Shown: piece after piece, positions 7,886 to 16,193 of the stretch
Position numbering within the stretch: the first letter of the stretch is position 1
Layout: each line of letters starts with the position of its first letter
Source of the DNA: Candidatus Woesearchaeota archaeon
Lineage (GTDB): Archaea > Nanobdellota > Nanobdellia > Woesearchaeales > GW2011-AR4
Length of the DNA: 38,937 bases
Direction of reading: 5' to 3'
Assembly (NCBI GenBank): GCA_016187495.1
Contig: JACPJP010000022.1
Coordinates: 1-38,937 of the forward strand
The notes under the pieces: generated by a model
Seen by the model: the letters and a program-made list of their open reading frames with translations, nothing else
The model's database searches: none
Told to the model about the DNA's origin: nothing
Program-made: the position numbers and the translations under genes

Positions 7886-8490
7886 CACTCAGAGCAATAG
7901 AAGGTCTGCATACAATAGAAACAGTAGCTGAAGCCCTGAATATAAAAAAACAATCAGCTTTAAACCTGATAAGCAAGCTTAAAAGGCAAGGCTATGTAAC
8001 AACAACGGGAGGCAGGCAGCAGAAAAGGTTCTATAAAATTACAACAAGGAAGCAAAGAAAACGCGATTTTGGTATGTTTGATATAATAAACAAATATTCC
8101 AAAATGAAGCTTGCGCCATGGTACGACCACCAAGTTCATGGGCATTATGGGCCCGAAGAAGCTCTTATAGATGCTATACAGACTCAAAGCTTCAGGGTTA
8201 TACTTGCAAGCATGAATCTTTTTAACCATATAACTGATTGGCCAAAGCTGTATAAATTAGCAAAGGAAAAAGACTGCTGGCAGAAAGTAGGGGCTTTGTA
8301 TGATGTTGCAAGGCTTTATTTTAGACTTAATAAAATGCCATTAAAATACCAAACTAAAAAATTCATTAAAAAACAATACTTGATTAAAAGGTATAGCACA
8401 ACAGAAAAAATATATTATCCAATTAAAAATAAATGGAATGTTGAAATTCCCTTACAAGTGGAGGATATAAGAAAGGTGATTGCATCATGA
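7870..8490 (+). CDS. AbiEi-like winged-helix antitoxin, non-canonical start
   Basis: The track shows only 8074-8490, but the frame is open from 7861, and the extra 68 residues form a winged helix (VAEALNIKKQSALNLISKLK then a wing GYVTTTGGRQQKRFYKI). There is no ATG, GTG or TTG between the in-frame stop at 7858 and the end of this domain; CTG 7906 would cut into it. The likely start is ATT 7870 or ATA 7861. The TATA-like TTTAAATA (about 7831-7838) predicts a transcript start near 7861. The 206-aa product resembles AbiEi-type antitoxins: a winged helix plus a C-terminal domain that counters the nucleotidyltransferase toxin. It overlaps the toxin gene by 4 nt (ATGA). Family assignment rests on architecture and context. 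Confidence 0.65.
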   Translation: MNQEETLRAIEGLHTIETVAEALNIKKQSALNLISKLKRQGYVTTTGGRQQKRFYKITTRKQRKRDFGMFDIINKYSKMKLAPWYDHQVHGHYGPEEALIDAIQTQSFRVILASMNLFNHITDWPKLYKLAKEKDCWQKVGALYDVARLYFRLNKMPLKYQTKKFIKKQYLIKRYSTTEKIYYPIKNKWNVEIPLQVEDIRKVIAS

Positions 8491-9131
8491 TAACTTATGA
8501 AGACCAGATGGATTTATTCAGGCTTATAAGCATGAATATCAAGCGGGATATTGAATGCTATGCGTTTGGAGGGACAGCTATGATGTTTTATGGCTACAAA
8601 GACGGAACAAAGGACATAGATTTAATGTTTGAGAAAGATGCAGACAGGGACGAATTCATTAATGCATTAAAGGCACTAGGCTTTTCTGAAACAACGCCGC
8701 AGAATGTATACATAACTGAAAAATTAAGGGAAAAAGACATTCCCAGAATGTTCAAAAGAGACGACAGCAGGTTTGATATTTTTTCAAAGAAAATTTTTAA
8801 GACAGTAATAAGCCCTGGAATGAAGGAAGACATTTTTGCTATGCATGAATTTAAGCAAAAAAATAATTTGAAGATAAATGTCTTGAGGAAGGAGCATATT
8901 GTCCTTTTAAAAGCTGTGACTGAAAGAAAAAATGATTTTGACGACATAAGAAGCATAGTTGAAAAAGAAAAAAACTTTGATTGGCAATATTTGATTGATG
9001 AAGTTCTATGGCAGTACAAGCATGGAGACAGCTGGGTTTTGCTGGATGCGGAAAAAATGATAAGGGAGTTGAAAAAATATGTTTTTGTTGAGGAAAAATA
9101 CTTAAAGCAGCTTTATGCAGTGAAGAAATAA
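8487..9131 (+). CDS. AbiEii-like nucleotidyltransferase, probable toxin
   Basis: 214 aa. Residues 25-50 carry the nucleotidyltransferase core of the AbiEii/DUF6036 type: FGGTAMMFYGYKDGTKDIDL, with GG, the K/R-x-T element and the D-x-D metal pair. The rest is helical with a conserved-looking VLRKEHIVLLKAVTERKNDFDD stretch, which matches the LxxxKxxAxxxRxxxxD pattern of this superfamily. Such enzymes are type IV toxins or tRNA-modifying nucleotidyltransferases that arrest growth. Translational coupling to the upstream winged-helix gene supports a toxin-antitoxin pair. The HAD phosphatase begins 2 nt after the stop, so it is probably co-transcribed. Confidence 0.8.
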   Translation: MITYEDQMDLFRLISMNIKRDIECYAFGGTAMMFYGYKDGTKDIDLMFEKDADRDEFINALKALGFSETTPQNVYITEKLREKDIPRMFKRDDSRFDIFSKKIFKTVISPGMKEDIFAMHEFKQKNNLKINVLRKEHIVLLKAVTERKNDFDDIRSIVEKEKNFDWQYLIDEVLWQYKHGDSWVLLDAEKMIRELKKYVFVEEKYLKQLYAVKK

Positions 9132-9133
9132 AA

Positions 9134-9793
9134 ATGACGAAATATAAACTTGTGTGCTTTGACCTTGATGGGACTTTGATAGAAAATGTCAAATTCTCAT
9201 GGCAAATATTTCATGATTATTTCCAGACAGACGCCCATAGGAGGGAAGATGCCAGAAATAAATTCTTTAACGGTCGTATAAGCTATGCTGAATGGGCTAT
9301 GCACGACATGAGCCTATGGAAAGAAAAGAATGCGAAAAAAGAAGAATTCTTTAAGGCAATAAGCCATTTGAAATTAATGGACGGAGCAATGGAAACACTT
9401 AACGAGCTGAAGAGGAAAGGTTTGAGGCTTGCGATAATCTCAGGCTCAATAAACATTTTATTGGAAAAGGTTATCCCGAACTATGAGGATATCTTTGATG
9501 ACATCTTTTTGAGCAGGATTTATTTCGATAACGAAGGGAATATTTCACAAATGAAAGTCACAGAATATGATGTTGAAAAAAAGGCAGAGGCATTGAAATT
9601 AATAGCGCAGAGGGAGAATATAAGCCTAAAGGAATGCGTTTTTGTCGGAGATTATTTAAATGATATCAAGGTAATGGAAGAAGCAGGATTGGGCATAGCA
9701 TTCAACTGCCAGGAAGAAAAGCTTAAGGAAGTCGCTGATGTTGTTATTGAAAAGAAGGACTTACGGGAAGTTTTGAGGCATATTCTTGATTAA
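9134..9793 (+). CDS. HAD-superfamily phosphatase (phosphoserine phosphatase-like)
   Basis: 219 aa with all HAD motifs. Motif I is FDLDGTLIE (Asp nucleophile and acid/base Asp), motif II is IISGS, a Lys is seen in the KKAEALK stretch, and motif III/IV is VGDYLNDIKVM. The helical cap between motif I and II (about residues 15-80) puts it with the SerB-like subfamily I, so a small phosphomonoester such as phosphoserine is a reasonable substrate. It follows the AbiEii-like gene by 2 nt. Its last 33 nt overlap the convergent phosphopantothenate synthetase gene. Substrate unproven. Confidence 0.85.
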   Translation: MTKYKLVCFDLDGTLIENVKFSWQIFHDYFQTDAHRREDARNKFFNGRISYAEWAMHDMSLWKEKNAKKEEFFKAISHLKLMDGAMETLNELKRKGLRLAIISGSINILLEKVIPNYEDIFDDIFLSRIYFDNEGNISQMKVTEYDVEKKAEALKLIAQRENISLKECVFVGDYLNDIKVMEEAGLGIAFNCQEEKLKEVADVVIEKKDLREVLRHILD

Positions 9794-10519
9794 ATTTTTA
9801 TTAATAATTTTCATCGTCTCCATTAACATTTTTTCATTTTTATAGCCTTTTAAAATATTTCTTAATTTATTTTTATCGGAATTTTTATATCTTCTTATTG
9901 TCTTAATTATTAATGGCACAGCCCTGACGATATTATCAACAATAGTTATCGTAGCTTTTTGAGCCGACCTTGACATTGGATTCAAGTCAACAACAATAAC
10001 CATTTTCCCGTTTTTGACCAATGCTTTTGTCCTGTCGCCGTCCTCCAAAGGCACAAAAACAACATCTGCTTTTAGAATACCACCATTTACATACTTCCTG
10101 TTACTGTCAAGATGCTCTATAATACAGTTTTTTTGCGGCAGTAAAACTTCTTTTGCACCATTTTTTATTAAATGGATTTTTATTTTTATTTCCCTTTGCT
10201 TCGATGGATGAAAAATATTAACTTCTAATTTTGCTGGTATTGCCTTAGATAACTGTACCAATTCCTTACCTGTCAAGGCAGCGGCATTGCCATTGACGGA
10301 AATAACAGGATATTTTGCAAGCAGTAATAAGGCGGCAGCAGCTTCAATAGACCTTTTTGCGCTTTCCATTGTTTTTTCTCCCAATAAATAATCAAAAGCT
10401 TCTCCGCGGCCATGAGCGGTTAAGCCATGCAAAGAAGTAATGCCTTTTTCCACTCCATCCACTATCTTGTCTCTTATTTTCAAAGATACATATCTTGGGT
10501 GCGATTTTGGCACTGTCAT
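9761..10519 (-). CDS. 4-phosphopantoate--beta-alanine ligase (archaeal phosphopantothenate synthetase)
   Basis: Archaea lacking PanC make phosphopantothenate from 4-phosphopantoate, beta-alanine and ATP with this enzyme (COG1701/DUF137). The diagnostic N-terminus is present: PKSHPRYVSL, then LHGLTAHGRGEAFDYLLGEK. GGILKADVVFVPLEDGDRTK and VVDLNPMSRSAQKATITIVDNIVRA, which line the active site in the family, follow. The 252-aa length is normal. The partner enzyme pantoate kinase is encoded at 12372, so both archaea-specific steps to phosphopantothenate are in this window, though in different operons. The C-terminal tail is Lys/Asn-rich and overlaps the HAD gene 3' end. Confidence 0.92.
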   Translation of the reverse strand: MTVPKSHPRYVSLKIRDKIVDGVEKGITSLHGLTAHGRGEAFDYLLGEKTMESAKRSIEAAAALLLLAKYPVISVNGNAAALTGKELVQLSKAIPAKLEVNIFHPSKQREIKIKIHLIKNGAKEVLLPQKNCIIEHLDSNRKYVNGGILKADVVFVPLEDGDRTKALVKNGKMVIVVDLNPMSRSAQKATITIVDNIVRAVPLIIKTIRRYKNSDKNKLRNILKGYKNEKMLMETMKIINKNLIKNMPQNFP

Positions 10520-10633
10520 TTTTATTATTTCATTTAATCTTAATTGTTTTTATTGTTTATTTTATAAGCTTATCCAATTGAATGCTTTTTATTGAGATTT
10601 TTCCATTGGATTGTTTATTATTCTATAAAATTT

Positions 10634-10724
10634 ACTTATACTCGCGGACAATATTGATTGAACAATAGTTGTCCGTTCGTAATAAGTAAAGGGCATATCT
10701 ATTGCTGAAAGTATAGTGCCCTTT
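10634..10724 (-). ncRNA. Two adjacent hairpins between rio1 and the phosphopantothenate synthetase gene
   Basis: Hairpin A (10634-10687) pairs ACTTAT with ATAAGT and, inside it, CGGACAA with TTGTCCG plus ATTG with CAAT. Hairpin B (10688-10724) directly abuts it: AAAGGGCA pairs with TGCCCTTT. They begin 13 nt after the rio1 stop and lie 115 nt ahead of the next gene. Possible roles are 3'-end protection, a terminator pair, or a small RNA. Strand is assumed from the flanking genes. Confidence 0.45.
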
Positions 10725-10736
10725 ACTATAATGAGC

Positions 10737-11465
10737 CTACTTTTTAATTTTCCTTAATGCACTCTTTTCAGTTACCTTCAACCCAATCTTCCTGAAAAAT
10801 GTACATATATTTTTAACGTCCCTTTCCAAATATTCTTCTGCCTGCGGATGCTTCAATATAGTTGCTTGGGACATATCAATAAAAACTGGCTTTTCATCAA
10901 AATTAAGTATGTTGAAAGCAGACAAGTCAGCATGCACTAACCCTGCTTTGTAAAGTTTCCTTATGTTTTCTACGACCTTATCAAAAAAATCCTTTTTGTT
11001 TTTTGGAATCTTGTCTTTTAGCTTAGGCGCGATATCAGCATTTTTGCCTATAAACTCCAAAACCATGACATTATTCAGAAAAGCTAGCGGTATTGGAACA
11101 TTAACTTGTGCGTCTCTCGAATTCATCAAATTTCTATATTCCCTTTGCACCCATGCAAAAATGACCTTTCTTTTTTTGTCTTTGAGGTTGCCGTACCTTG
11201 GATCGTCCTTAATGTAATTATACATCTTGTTAAAGTCGCATGTTTCCAGCCTATAAATCTTGACTATTACCCTATGCCCATTTTTTGTTATTGCTGAAAA
11301 AACATTGCTTTCCTTGCCTATGCTTATAGGGCTTTCTAATCCTTCAAAATGACCATCTGATATGAGTTTAAATATAGTCCTGTTTGTAAAGTCGTCAAAG
11401 ACCCCATGCATTGTCTTGAATTTTTCAGTATATTCCTTGAATTTCTCCTTCCTTGCTTTTGGCAT
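10737..11465 (-). CDS. rio1: Rio1-type serine/threonine protein kinase
   Basis: RIO1 kinases act in late small-subunit (pre-40S-like) ribosome maturation. Family motifs are clear. The RIO nucleotide loop reads ISIGKESNVF (usual STGKEANVY). VIVKIYR carries the ATP-binding Lys, LVHADLSAFNIL is the catalytic loop with Asp and Asn, and VFIDMSQA is the metal-binding loop. Length (242 aa) is normal for archaeal RIO1. The track starts at 11474, but the TATA box TTTATAAAT (about 11488-11496) puts the transcript start near 11466, matching the second Met at 11465 (MPKARKEKFKEY), so that start is preferred. Two hairpins follow the stop. Confidence 0.95.
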   Translation of the reverse strand: MPKARKEKFKEYTEKFKTMHGVFDDFTNRTIFKLISDGHFEGLESPISIGKESNVFSAITKNGHRVIVKIYRLETCDFNKMYNYIKDDPRYGNLKDKKRKVIFAWVQREYRNLMNSRDAQVNVPIPLAFLNNVMVLEFIGKNADIAPKLKDKIPKNKKDFFDKVVENIRKLYKAGLVHADLSAFNILNFDEKPVFIDMSQATILKHPQAEEYLERDVKNICTFFRKIGLKVTEKSALRKIKK

Positions 11466-11574
11466 ATAATTCATGAATGAAAACGAGTTTATAAATTATA
11501 GCCTTGCCATATTATACTACTATAAAGTACTCATAAAACAAAAGATTTAAATACTAGTTCCACTTTAGAGTAGT

Positions 11575-11629
11575 TAAAACTATCACCTCTTTTCCCTGGC
11601 AATGCCCAAAAGGTGTTGCTGGGGTTTTT
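11575..11629 (+). ncRNA. Short RNA with alternative folds ending in a T-run (terminator or pseudoknot)
   Basis: CACCT (11584-88) can pair with AGGTG (11611-15), and CCCTGGCAA (11594-602) with TTGCTGGGG (11616-24, two wobble pairs). The pairs interleave, giving an H-type pseudoknot whose 3' strands are contiguous. TTTTT follows at 11625. A TATA-like ATTTAAATA at 11545-11553 would start a transcript near 11575. The gene at 11711 has its own AT-rich box near 11680, so this may be a separate RNA of about 55 nt rather than its leader. No known RNA class recognised. Confidence 0.4.
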
Positions 11630-11710
11630 ATAATCATTTAGGCTTCTGTACTAAATTACGTTTTAATGCTAGAAGAGCTTAAAAATTGATAATTAATTTC
11701 GACTTGAAAA

Positions 11711-12316
11711 ATGGCACGTAAGTATACAGAAGAGGGCAGAATGCAATTAACATTTGATCCTACTTCACGAATTACACAGCTCGTCGAACACTATTTTAAA
11801 CAAGTAGAAGATGCTTATTATCAATTAGCTACAGACGAGGAGTTTGGTTCTATTTGCTTATCTTTTATGGAAGAGTTGGATCCTGAAAATGCCGCAGATA
11901 CAAATTATTGTCCTAACCCAAAAATTCTAACTTCATTAGTTAGGAGTACTATAAACAAATTCTATCCTCAGTTTGCTGATGACGAGGAAGTGCAGGATTT
12001 ATCTGCGGCAGTAGCAAACAGATTAGCTTATAGGCGTGAGGATTTTACAAGTTTGGATGAAGCTAAACTATTTATGGGCTTTGCAATTTCATGTTATTTA
12101 TACAAAAGATTAGAACAATCATCTGAAGCATTGGAGGACGCTGCTCGTGGCTTATCTGTAGGATATCCAAAAATTAGCAAGATTCACAATGCCCAGCAGG
12201 AATTAGAGGCTATAACAGATGGTTTAGAAAGTGCTATTTTGGTTTTTAAGTTGACTAACGGGGCAGTATATACACATGACCGGCAAAAAGAACCAGTATA
12301 TGGTTTACTACATTAA
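11711..12316 (+). CDS. Unrecognised 201-aa acidic helical protein
   Basis: I do not recognise a family. The product is acidic and almost wholly helical by eye, with no signal or membrane segment. Two Cys residues occur early (FGSICLS, TNYCPNP) and one in FAISCYLYKRL. The second half has amphipathic helices (QSSEALEDAARGL, AQQELEAITDGLESAI). Start ATG 11711 lies about 28 bp after an AT-rich box (GCTTAAAAATT, 11678-11688), consistent with leaderless initiation. It is monocistronic and preceded by the terminator-like RNA element. It may be an adaptor or a lineage-specific regulator; nothing in the sequence decides this. Confidence 0.65.
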   Translation: MARKYTEEGRMQLTFDPTSRITQLVEHYFKQVEDAYYQLATDEEFGSICLSFMEELDPENAADTNYCPNPKILTSLVRSTINKFYPQFADDEEVQDLSAAVANRLAYRREDFTSLDEAKLFMGFAISCYLYKRLEQSSEALEDAARGLSVGYPKISKIHNAQQELEAITDGLESAILVFKLTNGAVYTHDRQKEPVYGLLH

Positions 12317-12371
12317 TTTTAGGGTTAACACCACTAATTTTTTATATTCTCCAAATTAATCGCTTTATTCT

Positions 12372-13283
12372 ATGTACTCAGCAAAAGCATTCGCTCCAGG
12401 AAATATAAGCTGCATCTTTGTAATAAAAAAAACAAAAAATCCTGCAAAGTCAGGCTCATTGGGCATGGGCTTTACAGTCAATAAAGGTGTTTTGGTTACA
12501 ATAAAAAAATTAACCAATAATCAAAAATTCATTAAAAAAATTAACAATAATATTAAATCCAATAAAAAAATAATTAATAATGATAAAAAAAATCATAAAA
12601 ATATAATCTATTTTAATAATAAAAAAATTGATTTCCCTACTGTAAATTCTGTTATTGAAAAATTGACCAATGAAAAAGTCGCTGTTAGCATTAAGTCAGA
12701 TTTTCCTTTGGGTGTGGGTTTTGGCATTAGCGGTGCAAGCGCATTGGCAACCGCTTACGCATTAAATAACCTACTGAATCTAAAGAGGCCAAAAAAAGAG
12801 CTTGCAATGATTGCGCATATTGCGGAAGTTGAGAATTCTACTGGATTAGGAGATGTTGTAAACCAGTACTTTGGCGGCTTTCTGGCAAAATATGAATCAA
12901 GTTACAAGTTTAAAGCCAATAATATTCCGATAAAAAACAAAGCAGTTTACTGCAAATATTTCAGTCCAATAGAAACAAAAAAAGTAATTTCCAATGAAAA
13001 AATGAAAAATAAAATCAACAAATCTGGCATTAAGTCATTAAATAAATTAAAACTGTTAAATCATAATCGTATAAACCTTAAAAATGTAATAAGAATATCA
13101 AAAGAGTTCTCAATCAACAGCGGGCTACTAAAAAACAAAAAAGTACTTGATGCAATAAAAAACATTGAAAAAAATAATGGAAATGCGTCCATGATAATGC
13201 TTGGCAACGCTGTTTTCAGCGATATTGGGTTTAAGGGAAGCAGAAAATTAATAATCAAAGACAAAGGCGCTTATTTATTGTAA
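12372..13283 (+). CDS. Pantoate kinase (archaeal, GHMP superfamily)
   Basis: Phosphorylates pantoate to 4-phosphopantoate in the archaeal CoA pathway (COG1829). It opens AKAFAPGNISCIF, the family's APG substrate motif, then GSLGMGFTV. The ATP-binding GHMP loop is PLGVGFGISGASALATAYAL near residues 113-135, followed by AHIAEVENSTGLGDVVNQYFGG. The 303-aa length is typical. The segment of about residues 52-90 is a Lys/Asn/Ile-only low-complexity stretch (KKINNNIKSNKKIINN), reflecting AT pressure in a surface loop. A TATTTTAT-type box about 27 bp upstream fits leaderless ATG 12372. DUF99 starts one base after the stop. The product feeds the synthetase encoded at 9761. Confidence 0.9.
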   Translation: MYSAKAFAPGNISCIFVIKKTKNPAKSGSLGMGFTVNKGVLVTIKKLTNNQKFIKKINNNIKSNKKIINNDKKNHKNIIYFNNKKIDFPTVNSVIEKLTNEKVAVSIKSDFPLGVGFGISGASALATAYALNNLLNLKRPKKELAMIAHIAEVENSTGLGDVVNQYFGGFLAKYESSYKFKANNIPIKNKAVYCKYFSPIETKKVISNEKMKNKINKSGIKSLNKLKLLNHNRINLKNVIRISKEFSINSGLLKNKKVLDAIKNIEKNNGNASMIMLGNAVFSDIGFKGSRKLIIKDKGAYLL

Positions 13284-13284
13284 A

Positions 13285-13848
13285 ATGCTAAAAGATGAGA
13301 TAAGGGTAATAGGAATTGACGACAGCCCTTTCAAGAAGTTCAAGAGGGGGCAAGTTTTAGTTGTAGGGACAATATTCAGGGGCGGCAAATATTTTGATGG
13401 CATACTTTCAACTAAAGTAAGCATAGACGGAAATAATGCAACTAAAAAAATATCGGAGATGATAAACAATTGCAAGTTCAAGCCTCAATTGCAGTGCATT
13501 TTTCTTAATGGCATTGCTGTTGGAGGATTCAATGTCATTGATGTCAAAGAATTGAATAAAAAAACTAAGCTGCCCGTAGTTGTAATAATAAGAAAGAAGC
13601 CAAATATTGAAAAAATTAAAGAAACACTAATAAAAATAAATAAAAAAAATAAGATAAAACTGATTGAGAAGGCAGGCTCTGTCATTCCTGTTGGTGAAAT
13701 TTATATGCAGCTGACGGGAATAAGCATTGAGAAGGCAAAAGAGATTCTGAAAATTGTCTGCACCAGGAGCCTGATACCGGAACCAATAAGAATAGCGCAT
13801 TTAATTGCATCTGGAATAACTGATGGGCAGAGCAGGGGGAAAGCTTAA
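13285..13848 (+). CDS. DUF99 family protein (endonuclease V-like fold)
   Basis: 187 aa of the archaeal DUF99 family (COG1628), distantly related to endonuclease V nucleases. Recognisable blocks are RVIGIDDSPF near the start (Asp in the metal-binding position), FLNGIAVGGFNVID in the middle, VVVIIRKKPN, and the C-terminal EPIRIAHLIASGITDGQSRGKA. Its biochemical role is not established; the fold suggests a nucleic-acid enzyme. It begins 1 nt after the pantoate kinase stop and is surely co-transcribed with it. The partnership with CoA synthesis is probably operonic convenience. Confidence 0.88.
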   Translation: MLKDEIRVIGIDDSPFKKFKRGQVLVVGTIFRGGKYFDGILSTKVSIDGNNATKKISEMINNCKFKPQLQCIFLNGIAVGGFNVIDVKELNKKTKLPVVVIIRKKPNIEKIKETLIKINKKNKIKLIEKAGSVIPVGEIYMQLTGISIEKAKEILKIVCTRSLIPEPIRIAHLIASGITDGQSRGKA

Positions 13849-13874
13849 TTTTTTAAATTGTTAGATATTTCTTC

Positions 13875-14678
13875 ATGACTATGGAACGGAAAATCCCAAA
13901 AGCCCTAACAATAGCAGGCTCTGATTCAGGTGGAGGAGCTGGAATACAAGCTGATTTAAAGACATTTTCTGCTTTGGGAGTGCATGGAAGCTCTGTAATA
14001 ACTGCAATTACTGCTCAAAACACAAAAGAGGTTATAGCAGTATATAATGTTCAGTTAGATATACTTGAAAAGCAGATAGATGCAGTTTTGTCTGATATAG
14101 GCGCAGATGCGGCAAAGGTAGGGATGCTTTCAAATTTAGGTATAATCAAAGCGATTGCAAACAAATTGAAGTATTATAAAATTAAAAATATTGTTTTAGA
14201 TCCTGTTATGATTGCAGCTAGTGGAGCTAAACTATTGGAAGACTCTGCAATTAATGCTTTAAAAAAAGATTTGATACCATTGGCTTTAATTACAACCCCC
14301 AATATTCCTGAAGCGGAAGTTTTAATTAATTTTAAAATAAAAACATTGGAAGATGTAAAAAATGCTGCAAAGGAGATTTTGAAGTTAGGCTGTAAATCCG
14401 TCTTGATAAAAGGCGGGCATCTGGACATTAGCAATAATTATGTCATAGATATTTTTTATAATGGCAAAACTTTTATGGAAATAAAAAATAAAAAAATAAA
14501 TAAAATAGGGCACGGGACTGGCTGCACTTTAAGCTCGGCTATTGCCGCAAATATCGCGAAAGGCATGGAATTAAAAGAAGCGGTAAAAAATGCAGTAAGT
14601 TATGTTCATAATGCACTGGAAAAAGGGTATAAGATAAGCTCTAAGAATTATGTTTTGGAGCATTTTTGGCAGAGATAA
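13875..14678 (+). CDS. thiD: Hydroxymethylpyrimidine/phosphomethylpyrimidine kinase
   Basis: ThiD phosphorylates HMP and HMP-P to HMP-PP for thiamine diphosphate synthesis. The ribokinase-fold hallmarks are [22 protein letters not shown] near the N-terminus, [13 protein letters not shown] mid-protein, and the C-terminal anion-hole motif [19 protein letters not shown] with the catalytic-type Cys context. At 267 aa it is a plain ThiD without the ThiN domain often fused in archaea. A TTTTTTAAATTG box at about 13849-13860 suits a start at ATG 13875 or ATG 13881. It is convergent with thiC (4 nt between stops), the enzyme that makes its substrate. Confidence 0.95.
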   Translation: MTMERKIPKALTIAGSDSGGGAGIQADLKTFSALGVHGSSVITAITAQNTKEVIAVYNVQLDILEKQIDAVLSDIGADAAKVGMLSNLGIIKAIANKLKYYKIKNIVLDPVMIAASGAKLLEDSAINALKKDLIPLALITTPNIPEAEVLINFKIKTLEDVKNAAKEILKLGCKSVLIKGGHLDISNNYVIDIFYNGKTFMEIKNKKINKIGHGTGCTLSSAIAANIAKGMELKEAVKNAVSYVHNALEKGYKISSKNYVLEHFWQR

Positions 14679-14682
14679 TCTC

Positions 14683-16062
14683 CTAAACCAGCTTCTCCTC
14701 AGCCATATACTTCCTATTCACTAACTTTTTTGCAAATTCTTTAGTCAGCATTCTGTGCTTTATCTCAATGTTCCTTTTTTCTTCATTAAACGTTTTTATG
14801 CCCTCTGTTTTTGAGTACAAGCGCATAGAGCAGAAGTCAGGACCACACATTCCGCAAAAATCAGCATTTAGGGTTAAATCGCTTCTTATTTTTCTTGCAG
14901 TCTCGGGATCAAGGCTTAATGCAAACTGCTTTTCCCAGTCAAATGCAAATCTTGCCTTGCTTAACTCGTCGTCTCTATCACGTGCATTTGGGATTACTTT
15001 TGCAATGTCAGCTGCATGCGCCGCTATTTTATATGCAATAATACCTTCTTTTACCATTTCAGGGGTTGGTAATCCTAAATGCTCTGCAGGAGTTACATAG
15101 CACAAGTAATCAGCTCCGTGCATTCCAGCCACAGCAGCCCCTATCGAGCTTGTTATGTGGTCATAACCCGGCGCTATATCGGTAACCAAAGGGCCCAAAA
15201 CATAAAACGGCGCATTGTGGCAATATTTTTTTTCTAACTCTACATTCAGTTTTATTTCATTTAAAGGTATATGCCCCGGCCCTTCTATCATAACCTGGCA
15301 GTTTCTTTCCCAAGCTTTTAATGTTAGTTCCCCTAAAACTTTTAATTCTCCTATTTGCGCCGCATCTGTAGCGTCATGCAAGCATCCTGGCCTCAAAGAA
15401 TCTCCTAAAGAAAATGTAACATCGTACTTCTCAAAAATATCGCATATCTGCTCAAATTGAGTGTACAATGGGTTTTCCTTGTTATTCGCTTTCATCCATC
15501 TTACTAAAATTGCCCCTCCCCTGCTTACAACTCCGGTTATCCTTCCTTTGAGTAATGGCAAGGTTTTTTGCAATACTCCGGCATGTATCGTCATGTAATC
15601 TACTCCTTGCTTTGCCTGCAGCTCTATAACTTCAAGCCAATCTTCTTCTTTTAAATCGTCAATTGTCTGCTTTTCCTCAACAACTTGGTATGTTGGAACG
15701 GTTCCAATAGGAATTGTCGCTTCGTTAATTATCGCCTCCCTTATCTCGTTTAAGTTGCCGCTAGTGCTTAAATCCATGGCTGTATCTGCGCCATATTTCA
15801 TGCACAGCCTTATTTTTTCCAGCTCTTCATCAATGGAAGCCCTTACTTTTGATGCACCTATATTTGCATTAATTTTTGTTTTTACTCCGTGGCCTATGGC
15901 AATCGGCTTCAAGTTTTTATGATTAACATTCGCGGGTATTATTACTGTGCCTTTTGCTATCTTTTGCCTTAATATATCTGCATCTATATTTTCAACAGCG
16001 GCAACATATTTCATTTCTTCTGTTATCTTTCCTTCCCTTGCATAAGAAAGCTGTGTCGGCAT
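14683..16062 (-). CDS. thiC: Phosphomethylpyrimidine synthase (radical SAM)
   Basis: ThiC converts aminoimidazole ribotide to HMP-P using SAM and a [4Fe-4S] cluster. The C-terminal cluster motif is CGMCGPDFC (CX2CX4C). Conserved blocks [40 protein letters not shown] and [11 protein letters not shown] are all present. The ORF track adds 16 residues that do not look like ThiC. A TTTATAAAT box at 16085-16093 lies 27 bp before ATG 16062, whose product begins [14 protein letters not shown] as the family does, so that start (459 aa) is preferred. With a leaderless mRNA there is no room for a TPP riboswitch. It ends 4 nt from thiD's end. Confidence 0.96.
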   Translation of the reverse strand: MPTQLSYAREGKITEEMKYVAAVENIDADILRQKIAKGTVIIPANVNHKNLKPIAIGHGVKTKINANIGASKVRASIDEELEKIRLCMKYGADTAMDLSTSGNLNEIREAIINEATIPIGTVPTYQVVEEKQTIDDLKEEDWLEVIELQAKQGVDYMTIHAGVLQKTLPLLKGRITGVVSRGGAILVRWMKANNKENPLYTQFEQICDIFEKYDVTFSLGDSLRPGCLHDATDAAQIGELKVLGELTLKAWERNCQVMIEGPGHIPLNEIKLNVELEKKYCHNAPFYVLGPLVTDIAPGYDHITSSIGAAVAGMHGADYLCYVTPAEHLGLPTPEMVKEGIIAYKIAAHAADIAKVIPNARDRDDELSKARFAFDWEKQFALSLDPETARKIRSDLTLNADFCGMCGPDFCSMRLYSKTEGIKTFNEEKRNIEIKHRMLTKEFAKKLVNRKYMAEEKLV

Positions 16063-16084
16063 AAAAAAACGGAAGAATTGTAGG

Positions 16085-16093
16085 TTTATAAAT
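16085..16093 (-). promoter_or_regulatory. TATA box of thiC
   Basis: TTTATAAAT (its reverse complement ATTTATAAA on the coding strand) is centred 27 bp upstream of ATG 16062. It decides the start and shows that thiC is leaderless. Confidence 0.6.
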
Positions 16094-16193
16094 TTGTTGA
16101 TTAAAACCAAATTAGCATCAAAAATTGCAATATTGAAATTAAATTAACCTGACGAATAGCTTGTATATGAAAATAATTAGGTATTTAAGCAAC

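Noticed and set aside
16063-16160. TPP riboswitch ahead of thiC
   Set aside because: The TATA box is only 27 bp from the ATG, leaving no leader for a riboswitch, and no THI-box sequence is seen.
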